This document shows, in pieces, positions 1 to 10,204 of a DNA stretch of 32,448 bases. Each line of letters opens with the position of its first letter. Within the stretch, counting starts at the first letter, position 1. The position numbers were made by a program, and so were the translations under genes. The stretch is from Saccoglossus kowalevskii. Lineage: Eukaryota > Hemichordata > Enteropneusta > Harrimaniidae. Under the pieces are notes generated by a model that worked only from the letters and a program-made list of their open reading frames with translations, searched no databases and was not told the DNA's origin. The stretch spans positions 1-32,448 of the forward strand of contig NW_003127257.1 of NCBI RefSeq assembly GCF_000003605.2, in the 5' to 3' direction.

Positions 1-421
1 TTCATCAGTGTCATCAACTAAAGTACTAGTAACTAAAGTCGTTCCTTTACAATCAGTTTCATGGACTAAAATACTAGTAACTCGATTCATTCCCTTACAC
101 TCGGTGCCATCAACTGAAATACAAGTAACTCAAGTCATTCCCTTACACTCAGTGTCATCAACTAAAATACAAGTAACTAAAGTCGTTCCCTTGCACCCAG
201 TGTCATCAACTATAATACTAGAAACACAAGTCATTCCCTTACACTCAGTGTCATCAACTAAAATACCAGTAACTCAAGTCATTCCCTTACACTCAGTGTC
301 ATCAACTAAAATACAAGTAACTAAAGTCATTTCCTTACACTCAGTGCATCAACTAAAATACTAGTAACTCAAGTCATTCCCTGACACTCAGTGTCATCAA
401 CTAAAATACTAGTAACTCAAG
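1..421. repeat. partial higher-order block, duplicate of 5461-5881
   Basis: From about base 8 to 421 this segment matches 5468-5881 at a constant offset of 5460. The rare GAAACACAAG (near 221), the ACCAGTAAC variant (near 264), the j monomer at 338 and the CTGACACTC variant at 381 are all shared. The one difference I see is TTTC against TGTC near base 58. The copies part at 422, where this one continues with a d-type monomer. The first seven bases (TTCATCA) do not fit the consensus end ACACTCA, so this may be an array edge or simply a variant at the window boundary. Confidence 0.85.
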
Positions 422-918
422 CCGTTTCCTTTCACTCAGTGTCATGGACTAAAATACTAGTAACTCAAGTCACTTCCTTACACTCAGTGTCATCAACTAA
501 AATACTAGTAACTCAAGTCATTCCCTTACACTCAGTGTCATCAACTAAAATACTAGTAACTCAAGTCGTTCCGTTACACTCAGTGTCATTAATTAAAATA
601 CAAGAAACTCAAGTCATTCCCTTACACTCAGTGTCATCAACTAAAATACAAGAAACTCAAGTCATTCCCTTACACTCAGTGTCATCAACTAAAGTACTAG
701 TAACTAAAGTCGTTCCTTTACAATCAGTGTCATTGACTAAAATACTAGTAACTCGATTCATTCCCTTACACTCAGTACCATCAACTGAAATACAAGTAAC
801 TCAAGTCATTCCCTTACACTCAGTGTCATCAACTAAAATACAAGTAACTAAAGTCGTTCCCTTGCACCCAGTGTCATCAACTATAATACTAGAAACTCAA
901 GTCATTCCCTTACACACA
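391..918. repeat. third copy of the 719-bp-offset module
   Basis: The unit order from 391 (d-like, QVTSL, a, k, SLIKIQE, SSTKIQE, c with LQSV, SLTKILVTRF, f, g, h) is the same as from 4366 at an offset of 3975. The one difference noticed is TCAGTACC at 773 where the later copies have TCGGTACC. The copies diverge after the h monomer, where this one enters the 240-bp duplication. Another form of the module lies at 5180-5850. Confidence 0.8.
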
Positions 919-1330
919 GTGTCATCAACTAAAATACAAGTAACTAAAGTCATTCCCTAACACCCAGTGTCATCAACTAAAATGCAAGTAACTCAAGTCA
1001 TTTCCTTACACTCAGTGTCATCAACTAAAGTACTAGTAACTAAAGTCGTTTCTTTACACTCACTGTCATCAACTAAAGTACTAGTAACTCAAGTGATTCC
1101 CTTGCACCCAGTGTCATCAACTATAATACTAGAAACTCAAGTCATTCCCTTACACACAGTGTCATCAACTAAAATACAAGTAACTAAAGTCATTCCCTTA
1201 CACCCAGTGTCATCAACTAAAATACAAGTAACTCAAGTCATTTCCTTACACTCAGTGTCATCAACTAAAGTACTAGTAACTAAAGTCGTTTCTTTACACT
1301 CACTGTCATCAACTAAAGTACTAGTAACTA
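860..1330. repeat. 240-bp (5-monomer) tandem duplication
   Basis: Bases about 860-1090 and 1100-1330 match at an offset of exactly 240, five monomers. Two differences are visible: CCCTAACAC at 955 against CCCTTACAC at 1195, which creates an in-frame TAA in the first copy, and AATGCAAG at 981 against AATACAAG at 1221. Both copies carry the otherwise uncommon TTTCTTTACACTCACTG. This is a recent local duplication by unequal exchange or slippage. Confidence 0.88.
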
Positions 1331-1339
1331 AAGTCTTTC

Positions 1340-2515
1340 TTTTACACTCAGTGTCATGGACTAAAATACTAGTAACTCAAGCCGTTTCCTTTCACTCAGT
1401 GTCATGGACTAAAATACTAGAAACTCAAGTCATTACCTTACACACAGTACCATCAACTAAAGTACTAGTAACTCAAGTCATTTCCTTACACTCAGTGTCA
1501 TTAACTAAAATACTAGTAACTCAAGTCGTTCCCTTACACCCAGTGTCATCAACGAAATTACTAGTAACTCAAGTCGTTCCCTTACACTCAGTGTCATTAA
1601 CTAAAATACTAGAAACGCAAGTCATTCCATTACACTCAGTGCATCAACTAAAATACTAGTAACTCAAGTCATTTCCTTACACTCAGTGCATCAACTAAAA
1701 TACTAGTAACACAAGTCATTCCCTTACACTCAGTGTCATCATCTAAAATACTAGTAACTCAAGTCGTTCCGTTATACTCAGTGTCATTAATTAAAATACA
1801 AGAAACTCAAGTCATTCCCTTACACTCAGTGTCATCAACTAAAATACAAGTAATTCAAGTCATTTCCTTACACTCAGTGTCATCAACTAAAGTACTAGTA
1901 ACTAAAGTCGTTTCTTTACACTCAGTGTCATGGACTAAAATACTAGTAACTCGATTCGTTCCCTTACACTCGGTGCCATCAACTGAAATACAAGTAACTT
2001 AAGTCATTCTCTTACACTCAGTGTCATCAACTAAAATACAAGTAACTAAAGTCGTTCCCTTGCACCCAGTGTCATCAACTATAATACTAGAAACTCAATT
2101 CATTCCCTTACACACAGTGTCATCAACTAAAATACAAGTAACTGAAGTCATTTCCTTACACTCAGTGTCATCAACTAAAGTACTAGTAACTAAAGTCGTT
2201 CCTTTACTCTCAGTGTCATGGACTAAAATACTAGTAACTCAAGCCGTTTCCTTTCACTCAGTGTCATGGACTAAAATACTAGTAACTCAATTCATTCCCT
2301 TACACTCGATGCCATCAACTGAAATACAAGTAACTCAAGTCATTCCCTTACACTCAGTGTCATCAACTAAAATACAAGTAACAAAAGTCGTTCCCTTGCA
2401 CCCAGTGTCATTAACTAAAATACTAGTAACTCAAGTCATTCCATTACACTCAGTGTCATGGACTAAAATACTAGTAACTAAAGTCATTTCCTTACACTCA
2501 GTGTCATCAACTAAA
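1340..2515. repeat. mixed monomer tract
   Basis: This tract begins with two d-like SW monomers and continues with a run resembling M2 (QVISL with SLTKILV, VVPLHPV, KLLVTQVVP, SLTKILETQ) ending in two consecutive 47-bp j monomers (1639 and 1687). A k-l-b-c-e-f-g-h-i-c-d-e-like run follows. An in-frame TAA (TAACTTAAG near 1998) interrupts the open frame. No non-repeat sequence is present. Confidence 0.8.
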
Positions 2516-2740
2516 ATACAGTAACTCAGACGTTCCATTACACTCAGTGTCATCAACTAATACTAGTAACTAAAGTCATTCCCTTACACTCAGTGTCATC
2601 AACTAAAATACAAGTAACTCAAGTCATTTCCTTACATTCAGTGCATCAACTAAAATACTAGTAACTCAAGTCATTCCTTACACTCAGTGTCATCAACTAA
2701 AATACTAGTAACTCAAGTCGTTCCCTTTACACTCAGTGTC
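2510..2740. repeat. indel-rich degenerate monomers
   Basis: Several single-base or short indels sit within about five monomers: TACAGTAACTCAGACG (near 2516) lacks bases relative to TACAAGTAACTCAAGACG, ACTAATACTAG (near 2557) lacks three bases, a j monomer lies at 2642, CATTCCTTAC (near 2672) lacks a C and TTCCCTTTACAC (near 2720) has an extra T. Apart from the j deletion these look like one-off changes, unlike the propagated variants elsewhere. They may mark older, less homogenised sequence or base-calling or assembly errors. Confidence 0.75.
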
Positions 2741-2975
2741 ATTAACTAAAATACAAAAAACTCATGTCATTCCCTTACACTCAGTGTCATCAACTAAAAT
2801 ACAAGTAACTCAAGATATTTCCTTACACTCAGTGTCATCAACTTATGTACTAGTAACTAAAGTCGTTCCTTTACACTCAGTGTCATGGACTAAAATACTA
2901 GTAACTCAAGCCGTTTCCTTTCACTCAGTGTCATGGACTAAAATACTAGTAACTAAAGTCGTCCCCTTGCACCCA

Positions 2976-3655
2976 GTGTCATCAACTAAAATACAAGTAA
3001 CTAAATTCGTTCCCTTACACCCAGTGTCATCAACTAAAATACAAGGAACTGAAGTCATTTCCTTGCACCCATTGTCATCAACAAAATTACTAGTAACTAA
3101 AGTCGTTCCTTTACACTCAGTGTCATGGACTAAAATACTAGTAACTCAAGCTGTTCCATTTCACTCAGTGTCATGGACTAAAATACTAGTAACTCAAGTC
3201 ACTTCCTTACACTCAGTGTCATCAACTAAAGTACTAGTAACTCATGTCATTCCCTTACAATCAGTGTCATCAACTAAAATACAAGTAACTCAAGTCGTTC
3301 CCTTACACTCAGTGTCATCAACTAAAATACTAGTAACTAAAGTCACTCCCTTACACTCAGTGTCATCAACTAAAATACAAGTAACTAAATTCGTCCCTTA
3401 CACCCAGTGTCATCAACTAAAATACAAGTAACTGAAGTCATTTCCTTACACTCAGTGTCATCAACTAAAGTACTAGTAACTAAAGTCGTTTATTTACACT
3501 CACTGTCATCAACTAAAGTACTAGTAACTCAAGTGATTCCCTTGCACCCAGTGTCATTAACTAAAATACTAGTAACTAAAGTCATTTCATTACACTCAGT
3601 GTCATCAACTAAAGTACTAGTAACTAAAGTCGTTCTTTTACACTCAGTGTCATAG
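2976..3655. repeat. module M3, first copy
   Basis: Unit order is KFVPLHPV, i, KLLVTKVVP, QAVPFHSV, QVTSLHSV, VIPLQSV, QVVPLHSV, KVTPLHSV, KFVP, i, VVYLHSL, VIPLHPV, KVISLHSV, VVLLHSV. The same order recurs at 11115-11760, 13070-13665, 16490-17166 and at the right edge of the window. A lost T (TTCGTCCCTTAC near 3391) shifts the frame inside the module. It ends at GTGTCATAGAATAAA, an in-frame TAG that 13663 nearly repeats as TCATAGAAG. Confidence 0.82.
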
Positions 3656-5036
3656 AATAAAATACTAGTAACTCAAGCCGTTTCCTTTCACTCAGTGTCA
3701 TGGACTAAAATACTAGTAACTCAAGTCACTTCCTTACACTCAGTGTCATCAACTAAAATACTAGTAACTCAAGTCATTCCCTTACACTCAGTGTCATCAA
3801 CTAAAATACTAGTAACTCAAGTCGTTCCGTTACACTCAGTGTCATTAATTAAAATACAAGAAACTCAAGTCATTCCCTTACACTCAGTGTCATCAACTAA
3901 AATACAAGAAACTCAAGTCATTCCCTTACACTCAGTGTCATCAACTAAAGTACTAGTAACTAAAGTCGTTCCTTTACAATCAGTGTCATTGACTAAAATA
4001 CTAGTAACTCGATTCATTCCCTTACACTCGGTACCATCAACTGAAATACAAGTAACTCAAGTCATTCCCTTACACTCAGTGTCATCAACTAAAATACAAG
4101 TAACTAAAGTCGTTCCCTTGCACCCAGTGTCATCAACTATAATACTAGAAACTCAAGTCATTCCCTTACACACAGTGTCATCAACTAAAATACTAGTAAC
4201 TGAAGTCATTTCCTTACACTCAGTGTCATCAACTAAAATACCAGTAACTCAAGTCATTCCCTTACACTCAGTGTCATCAACTAAAATACAAGTAACTAAA
4301 GTCATTTCCTTACACTCAGTGCATCAACTAAAATACTAGTAACTCAAGTCATTCCCTGACACTCAGTGTCATCAACTAAAATACTAGTAACTCAAGCCGT
4401 TTCCTTTCACTCAGTGTCATGGACTAAAATACTAGTAACTCAAGTCACTTCCTTACACTCAGTGTCATCAACTAAAATACTAGTAACTCAAGTCATTCCC
4501 TTACACTCAGTGTCATCAACTAAAATACTAGTAACTCAAGTCGTTCCGTTACACTCAGTGTCATTAATTAAAATACAAGAAACTCAAGTCATTCCCTTAC
4601 ACTCAGTGTCATCAACTAAAATACAAGAAACTCAAGTCATTCCCTTACACTCAGTGTCATCAACTAAAGTACTAGTAACTAAAGTCGTTCCTTTACAATC
4701 AGTGTCATTGACTAAAATACTAGTAACTCGATTCATTCCCTTACACTCGGTACCATCAACTGAAATACAAGTAACTCAAGTCATTCCCTTACACTCAGTG
4801 TCATCAACTAAAATACAAGTAACTAAAGTCGTTCCCTTGCACCCAGTGTCATCAACTATAATACTAGAAACTCAAGTCATTCCCTTACACACAGTGTCAT
4901 CAACTAAAATACTAGTAACTGAAGTCATTTCCTTACACTCAGTGTCATCAACTAAAATACAAGTAACTAAAGTCATTTCCTTACACTCAGTGCATCAACT
5001 AAAATACTAGTAACTCAAGTCATTCCCTGACACTCA
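3647..5036. repeat. 719-bp-offset tandem duplication (15-mer)
   Basis: Bases 3695-4250 and 4414-4969 match at an offset of 719 (15 x 48 minus 1); I saw no mismatch in the aligned lines up to 4250. Shared rare variants include TCATTGACTAAA, CAATCAGTGTC and TCGGTACCATC. The missing base is in the j monomer at 4319. The second copy lacks the KIPVTQVIP unit found at 4223 in the first. Each copy ends in a j monomer (4319 and 4990) followed by the CTGACACTC variant. Confidence 0.9.
3743..3790 (+). repeat. reference copy of the consensus monomer (type a)
   Basis: This unit carries the commonest base at each position and translates, in the only open frame, as a GTG codon plus the SSTKILVTQVIPLHS part of the repeat. 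It contains the 8-bp palindrome TACTAGTA, which includes a SpeI site (ACTAGT), and the dyad ACACT-C-AGTGT spanning the junction to the next unit. All other frames contain stops: TAG and TAA in the two other + frames, and TGA in all three - frames. Variable sites relative to this unit are TCA/TGG/TTA, CTA/CAA, CAA/AAA/GAA/CGA, ATT/GTT/ACT, CCC/TCC and TCA/CCA/ACA, mostly at codon positions 1 and 2. Confidence 0.9.
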
Positions 5037-5179
5037 GTGTCATCAACTAAAATACTAGTAACTCAAGTCATTCCCTTACACTCAGTGTCATCAACTGAAA
5101 TACAAGTAACTCAAGTCATTTCCTTACACTCAGTGCATCAACTAAAATACTAGTAACTCAAGTCATTCCCTTACACTCA

Positions 5180-5850
5180 GTGTCATCAACTAAAATACTA
5201 GTAACTCAAGTCGTTCCCTTACACTCAGTGTCATTAACTAAAATACAAAAAACTCAAGTCACTTCCTTACACTCAGTGTCATCAACTAAAATACTAGTAA
5301 ATCAAGTCATTCCCTTACACTCAGTGTCATCAACTAAAATACTAGTAACTCAAGTCGTTCCGTTACACTCAGTGTCATTAATTAAAATACAAGAAACTCA
5401 AGTCATTCCCTTACACTCAGTGTCATCAACTAAAATACAAGAAACTCAAGTCATTCCCTTACACTCAGTGTCATCAACTAAAGTACTAGTAACTAAAGTC
5501 GTTCCTTTACAATCAGTGTCATGGACTAAAATACTAGTAACTCGATTCATTCCCTTACACTCGGTGCCATCAACTGAAATACAAGTAACTCAAGTCATTC
5601 CCTTACACTCAGTGTCATCAACTAAAATACAAGTAACTAAAGTCGTTCCCTTGCACCCAGTGTCATCAACTATAATACTAGAAACACAAGTCATTCCCTT
5701 ACACTCAGTGTCATCAACTAAAATACCAGTAACTCAAGTCATTCCCTTACACTCAGTGTCATCAACTAAAATACAAGTAACTAAAGTCATTTCCTTACAC
5801 TCAGTGCATCAACTAAAATACTAGTAACTCAAGTCATTCCCTGACACTCA
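5180..5850. repeat. hybrid higher-order unit (14-mer, 671 bp)
   Basis: The unit starts with a k monomer and a KIQKT type, passes through QVTSL and a one-off KILVNQ, then follows the order of the 719-bp module (k, SLIKIQE, SSTKIQE, c, e, f, g, h-like, KIPV, KVIS, j). Its right half from 5468 is the source or product of the copy at window positions 8-421. It therefore joins the starts of the later 10-mer class (see 6330) to the ends of the 719-bp class. Confidence 0.78.
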
Positions 5851-6329
5851 GTGTCATCAACTAAAATACTAGTAACTCAAGTCGTTCCTTTACACTCAGT
5901 GTCATTAACTAAAATACAAGAAACTCAAGTCATTCCCTTACTCTCAGTGTCATCAACTAAAATACAAGTAACTCAAGTCATTTCCTTACACTCAGTGTCA
6001 TCAACTAAAGTACTAGTAACTAAAGTCATTCCTTTACACTCAGTGTCATGGACTAAAATACTAGTAACTCAAACCGTTTCCTTTCACTCAGTGTCATGGA
6101 CTAAAATACTAGTAACTCGATTCATTCCCTTACACTCGGTGCCATCAACTGAAATACAAGTAACTCAAGTCATTCCCTTACACTCAGTGTCATCAACTAA
6201 AATACTAGTAACTCAAGTTATTCCCTTACACTCAGTGTCATCAACTGAAATACAAGTAACTCAAGTCATTTCCTTACACTCAGTGCATCAACTAAAATAC
6301 TAGTAACTCAAGTCATTCCCTTACACTCA
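5851..6329. repeat. 10-mer higher-order repeat (479 bp)
   Basis: Ten monomers in the order k, l, b, c, d, e, f, a, b, j span 9 x 48 + 47 = 479 bp. Compared with the 13-mer at 20940 this lacks the consecutive g-h-i block. Single variants here are CTTACTCTCAG in the second unit, AAAGTCATTCC in the fourth and CAAACCG in the fifth. The same order is found at 8053-8531. Confidence 0.87.
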
Positions 6330-6713
6330 GTGTCATCAACTAAAATACTAGTAACTCAAGTCGTTCCCTTACACTCAGTGTCATTAACTAAAATACAAAA
6401 AACTCAAGTCATTCCCTTGCACTCAGTGTCATCAACTAAAATACAAGTAACTCAAGTCATTTCCTTACACTCAGTGTCATCAACTAAAGTACTAGTAACT
6501 ATAGTCGTTCCTTTACACTCAGTGTCATGGACTAAAATACTAGTAACTCAAGTCGTTCCCTTACACTCAGTGTCATTAACTAAAATACAAAAAACTCAAG
6601 TCATTCCCTTGCACTCAGTGTCATCAACTAAAATACAAGTAACTCAAGTCATTTCCTTACACTCAGTGTCATCAACTAAAGTACTAGTAACTATAGTCGT
6701 TCCTTTACACTCA
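6330..6713. repeat. 192-bp (4-monomer) tandem duplication
   Basis: Units 6330-6521 and 6522-6713 repeat the order k, KIQKT, b, KVLVTIVVP, including the shared rare CAAAAAACTC, CCCTTGCACTCAG and GTAACTATAGTC variants. The first monomer of the second copy (6522) starts as a SW type (TCATGGACT) and continues as k, as expected of a crossover between out-of-register d and k monomers. This is a clear hybrid-junction signature of unequal exchange. Confidence 0.9.
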
Positions 6714-7262
6714 GTGTCATGGACTAAAATACTAGTAACTCAAGCCGTTTCCTTTCACTCAGTGTCATGGACTAAAATACTAGTAACTCAATTCATTCCC
6801 TTACACTCAGTGTCATCAACTGAAATACAAGTAACTCAAGTCATTCCCTTACACTCAGTGTCATCAACTAAAATACAAGTAACTAAAGACGTTCCCTTGC
6901 ACCCAGTGTCATCAACTATAATACTAGAAACTCAAGTCATTCCCTTACACACAGTGTCATCAACTAAAATACAAGTAACTCAAGTCGTTCCCTTACACTC
7001 AGTGTCATCAACTAAAATACAAGTAACTCAAGTCATTTCCTTACACTCAGTGTCATCAACTTATGTACTAGTAACTAAAGTCGTTCCTTTACACTCAGTG
7101 TCATGGACTAAAATACTAGTAACTCAAGTCATTCCCTTACACTCAGTGTCATCAACTAAAATACTAGTAACTCAAGTCATTCCCTTACAGTCAGTGTCAT
7201 CAACTAAAATACAAGTAACTCAAGTCATTTCCTTACATTCAGTGCATCAACTAAAACACTAG

Positions 7263-7382
7263 TAACTCAAGTCATTCCCTTACACTCAGTGTCATCACTA
7301 AAATACTAGTACTCAAGTCGTTCCCTTACACTCAGTGTCATAAACTAAAGTACTAGTAACTCAAGTCATTCCCTTACACTCA
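7263..7382. repeat. short degenerate link before M2
   Basis: Two deletions occur in one monomer near 7294-7315 (TCATCACTAAAATAC and CTAGTACTCAAG each lack an A). The next unit carries the in-frame stop GTGTCATAAACTAAAG, which is also found near 11838, 13756, 17161 and 18070. M2 begins directly afterwards. Confidence 0.75.
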
Positions 7383-7765
7383 GTGTCATCAACTACAATA
7401 CAAGTAACTCAAGTCATTACCTTACACTCAGTGTCATCAACTAAAATACAAGTAACTAAAGTCGTTCTCTTACACCCAGTGTCATCGACTAAAATACGAG
7501 AAACTCAAGTCATTACCTTACACACAGTGCCATCAACTAAAATACAAGTAACTCAAGTCATTTCCTTACACTCAGTGTCATTAACTAAAATACTAGTAAC
7601 TCAAGTCGTTCCCTTACACCCAGTGTCATCAACGAAATTACTAGTAACTCAAGTCGTTCCCTTACACTCAGTGTCATTAACTAAAATACTAGAAACGCAA
7701 GTCATTCCATTACACTCTGTGCATCAACTAAAATACTAGTAACTCAAGTCATTTCCTTACACTCA
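7383..7765. repeat. module M2, first copy
   Basis: The order is QVITLHSV, KVVLLHPV, KIRETQVITLHTV, PSTKIQVTQVIS, SLTKILVTQVVPLHPV, KLLVTQVVP, SLTKILETQVIP, j. It recurs near 9775, 11883, 13801, 23675, 26217, 27720 and 29017 (partial in places). This copy differs by TACGAG for TACTAG at 7495, CATTACC at 7513 and CACTCTGTG before the j monomer. Confidence 0.85.
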
Positions 7766-8531
7766 GTGTCATCAACTAAAATACAAGTAACTAAAGTCGT
7801 TCCCTTGCACACAGTGTCATCAACTATAAATCTAGAAACTCAAGTCATTCCCTTACACACAGTGTCATCAACTAAAATACAAGTAACAGAAGTCATTTCC
7901 TTACACTCAGTGTCATCAACTAAAATACTAGTAACTCAAGTCATTCCCTTACACTCAGTGTCATCAACTAAAATACAAGTAACTCAAGTCATTTCCTTAC
8001 ACTCAGTGCATCAACTAAAATACTAGTAACTCAAGTCATTCCCTTACACTCAGTGTCATCAACTAAAATACTAGTAACTCAAGTCGTTCCGTTACACTCA
8101 GTGTCATTAACTAAAATACAAGAAATTCAAGTCATTCCCTTACACTCAGTGTCATCAACTAAAATACAAGTAACTCAAGTCATTTCCTTACACTCAGTGT
8201 CATCAACTAAAGTACTAGTAACTAAAGTCGTTCCTTTACACTCAGAGTCATGGACTAAAATACTAGTAACTCAAGCCGTTTCCTTTCACTCAGTGTCATG
8301 GAGTAAAATACTAGTAACTCGATTCATTCCCTTACACTTGGTGCCATCAACTGAAATACAAGTAACTCAAGTTATTCCCTTACACTCAGTGTCATCAACT
8401 AAAATACTAGTAACTCAAGTCATTCCCTTACACTCAGTGTCATCAACTAAAATACAAGTAACTCAAGTCATTTCCTTACACTCAGTGCATCAACTAAAAT
8501 ACTAGTAACTCAAGTCATCCCCTTACACTCA
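7766..8531. repeat. g-h-i-a-b-j run followed by a 10-mer
   Basis: The first part (7766-8052) is g, h, i, a, b, j, with an odd h monomer reading ACTATAAATCTAG at 7822. The second (8053-8531) is a full 10-mer, k, l, b, c, d, e, f, a, b, j, whose e monomer reads TCATGGAGTAAA. That GAGTAAA variant recurs in the run at 9344-9726, which repeats 8149-8531 at an offset of 1195. Confidence 0.82.
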
Positions 8532-8604
8532 GTGTCATCAACTAAAATACTAGTAACTCAAGTCGTTCCCTTACACTCAGTGTCATTAACTAAAATACAA
8601 AAAA

Positions 8605-9140
8605 CTCAAGTCATTCCCTTACACTCAGTGTCATCAACTAAAATACAAGAAACTCAAGTCATTCCCTTACACACAGTGCCATCAACTAAAATACAAGTAA
8701 CTCAAGTCATTTCCTTACACGCAGTGTCATTAACTAAAATACTAGTAACTCAAGTCGTTCCCTTACACCCAGTGTCATCAACGACATTACTAGTAACTCA
8801 AGTCGTTCCCTTACACTCAGTGACATTAACTAAAATACTAGAAACGCAAGTCATTCCCTTACACACAGTGTCATCAACTAAAATACAAGTAACTGAAGTC
8901 ATGTCCCTACACTCAGTGTCATCAACAAAATTACTAGTAACTAAAGTCGTTCCTTTACACTCAGTGTCATGGACTAAAATACTAGTAACTAAAGCTGTTC
9001 CATTTCACTCAGTGTCATGGACTAAAATACTAGTAACTCAAGTCACTTCCTTACACTCAGTGTCATCAACTAAAGTACTAGTAACTCAAGTCATTCCCTT
9101 ACAATCAGTGTCATCAACTAAAATACAAGTAACTCAAGTC
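8605..9140. repeat. dispersed block P, copy 1
   Basis: This block matches 16175-16710 at an offset of 7570 with one mismatch seen (GTGACATTAAC at 8820 against GTGTCATTAAC). Diagnostic shared variants are TTACACGCAG, ACGACATTACTAG, GTCATGTCCCTAC and ACTAAAGCTG. The left part also occurs from 19215. Flanks differ in each place, so the block moved within the array as a unit of roughly eleven monomers. Confidence 0.88.
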
Positions 9141-9726
9141 ATTCCATTACACTCAGTGCATCAATTAAATACTAGTAACTCAAGTCATTTCCTTACCCTC
9201 AGTGCATCAACTAAAATACTAGTAACTCAAGTCATTCCCTTACACTCAGTGTCATCAACTAAAATACTAGTAACTCAAGTCATTCCGTTACACTCAGTGT
9301 CATTAACTAAAATACAAGAAACTCAAGTCATTCCTTACACTCAGTGTCATCAACTAAAATACAAGTAACTCAAGTCATTTCCTTACACTCAGTGTCATCA
9401 ACTAAAGTACTAGTAACTAAAGTCGTTCCTTTACACTCAGTGTCATGGACTAAAATACTAGTAACTCAAGCCGTTTCCTTTCACTCAGTGTCATGGAGTA
9501 AAATACTAGTAACTCGATTCATTCCCTTACACTCGGTGCCATCAACTGAAATACAAGTAACTCAAGTCATTCCCTTACACTCAGTGTCATCAACTAAAAT
9601 ACTAGTAACTCAAGTTATTCCCTTACACTCAGTGTCATCAACAAAAATACAAGTAACTCAAGTCATTTCCTTACACTCAGTGCATCAACTAAAATACTAG
9701 TAACTCAAGTCATTCCCTTACACTCA
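9141..9726. repeat. 46-bp variant and 8-monomer run
   Basis: At 9157 a doubly deleted monomer reads GCATCAATTAAATAC (46 bp), a form also found at 17351, 18260 and, cut further, at 30818. A j monomer follows at 9205, and a lost C at 9334 (CATTCCTTACAC) shifts the frame. The run b, c, d, e(GAGTAAA), f, a, a-like, j ends at 9726. Confidence 0.8.
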
Positions 9727-10204
9727 GTGTCATCAACTAAAACACTAGTAACTCAAGTCGTTCCCTTACACTCAGTGTCATCAACTAAAATACAAGTAAC
9801 TCAAGTCATGACCTTACACTCAGGGTCATCAACTAAAATACAAGTAACTAAAGTCGTTCTCTTACACCCAGTGTCATCGACTAAAATACTAGAAACTCAA
9901 GTCATTCCCTTACACACAGTGCCATCAACTAAAATACAAGTAACTCACGTCATTTCCTTACACTCAGTGTCATTAACTAAAATACTAGTAACTCAAGTCG
10001 TTCCCTTACACCCAGTGTCATCAACGAAATTACTAGTAACTCAAGTCGTTCCCTTACACTCAGTGTCATTAACTAAAATACTAGAAACGCAAGTCATTCC
10101 ATTACACTCAGTGCATCAACTAAAATACTAGTAACTCAAGTCATTTCCTTACACTCTGTGCATCAACTAAAATACTAGTAACTCAAGTCATTCCCTTACA
10201 CTCA
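9727..10204. repeat. module M2, second copy
   Basis: This copy has the M2 order and ends in two consecutive j monomers (near 10112 and 10158), as the copy at 12218-12312 does. Private changes include AAAACACTAG at 9740, GTCATGACC and CAGGGTC near 9806-9826, and CTCACGTC at 9945. Confidence 0.8.

Noticed and set aside
3743-3790. Rho-independent terminator or promoter from the ACACT-C-AGTGT dyad
   Set aside because: The arms are 5-7 bp with an essentially one-base loop and no T tract, and the dyad recurs in most monomers; it is not a credible terminator.
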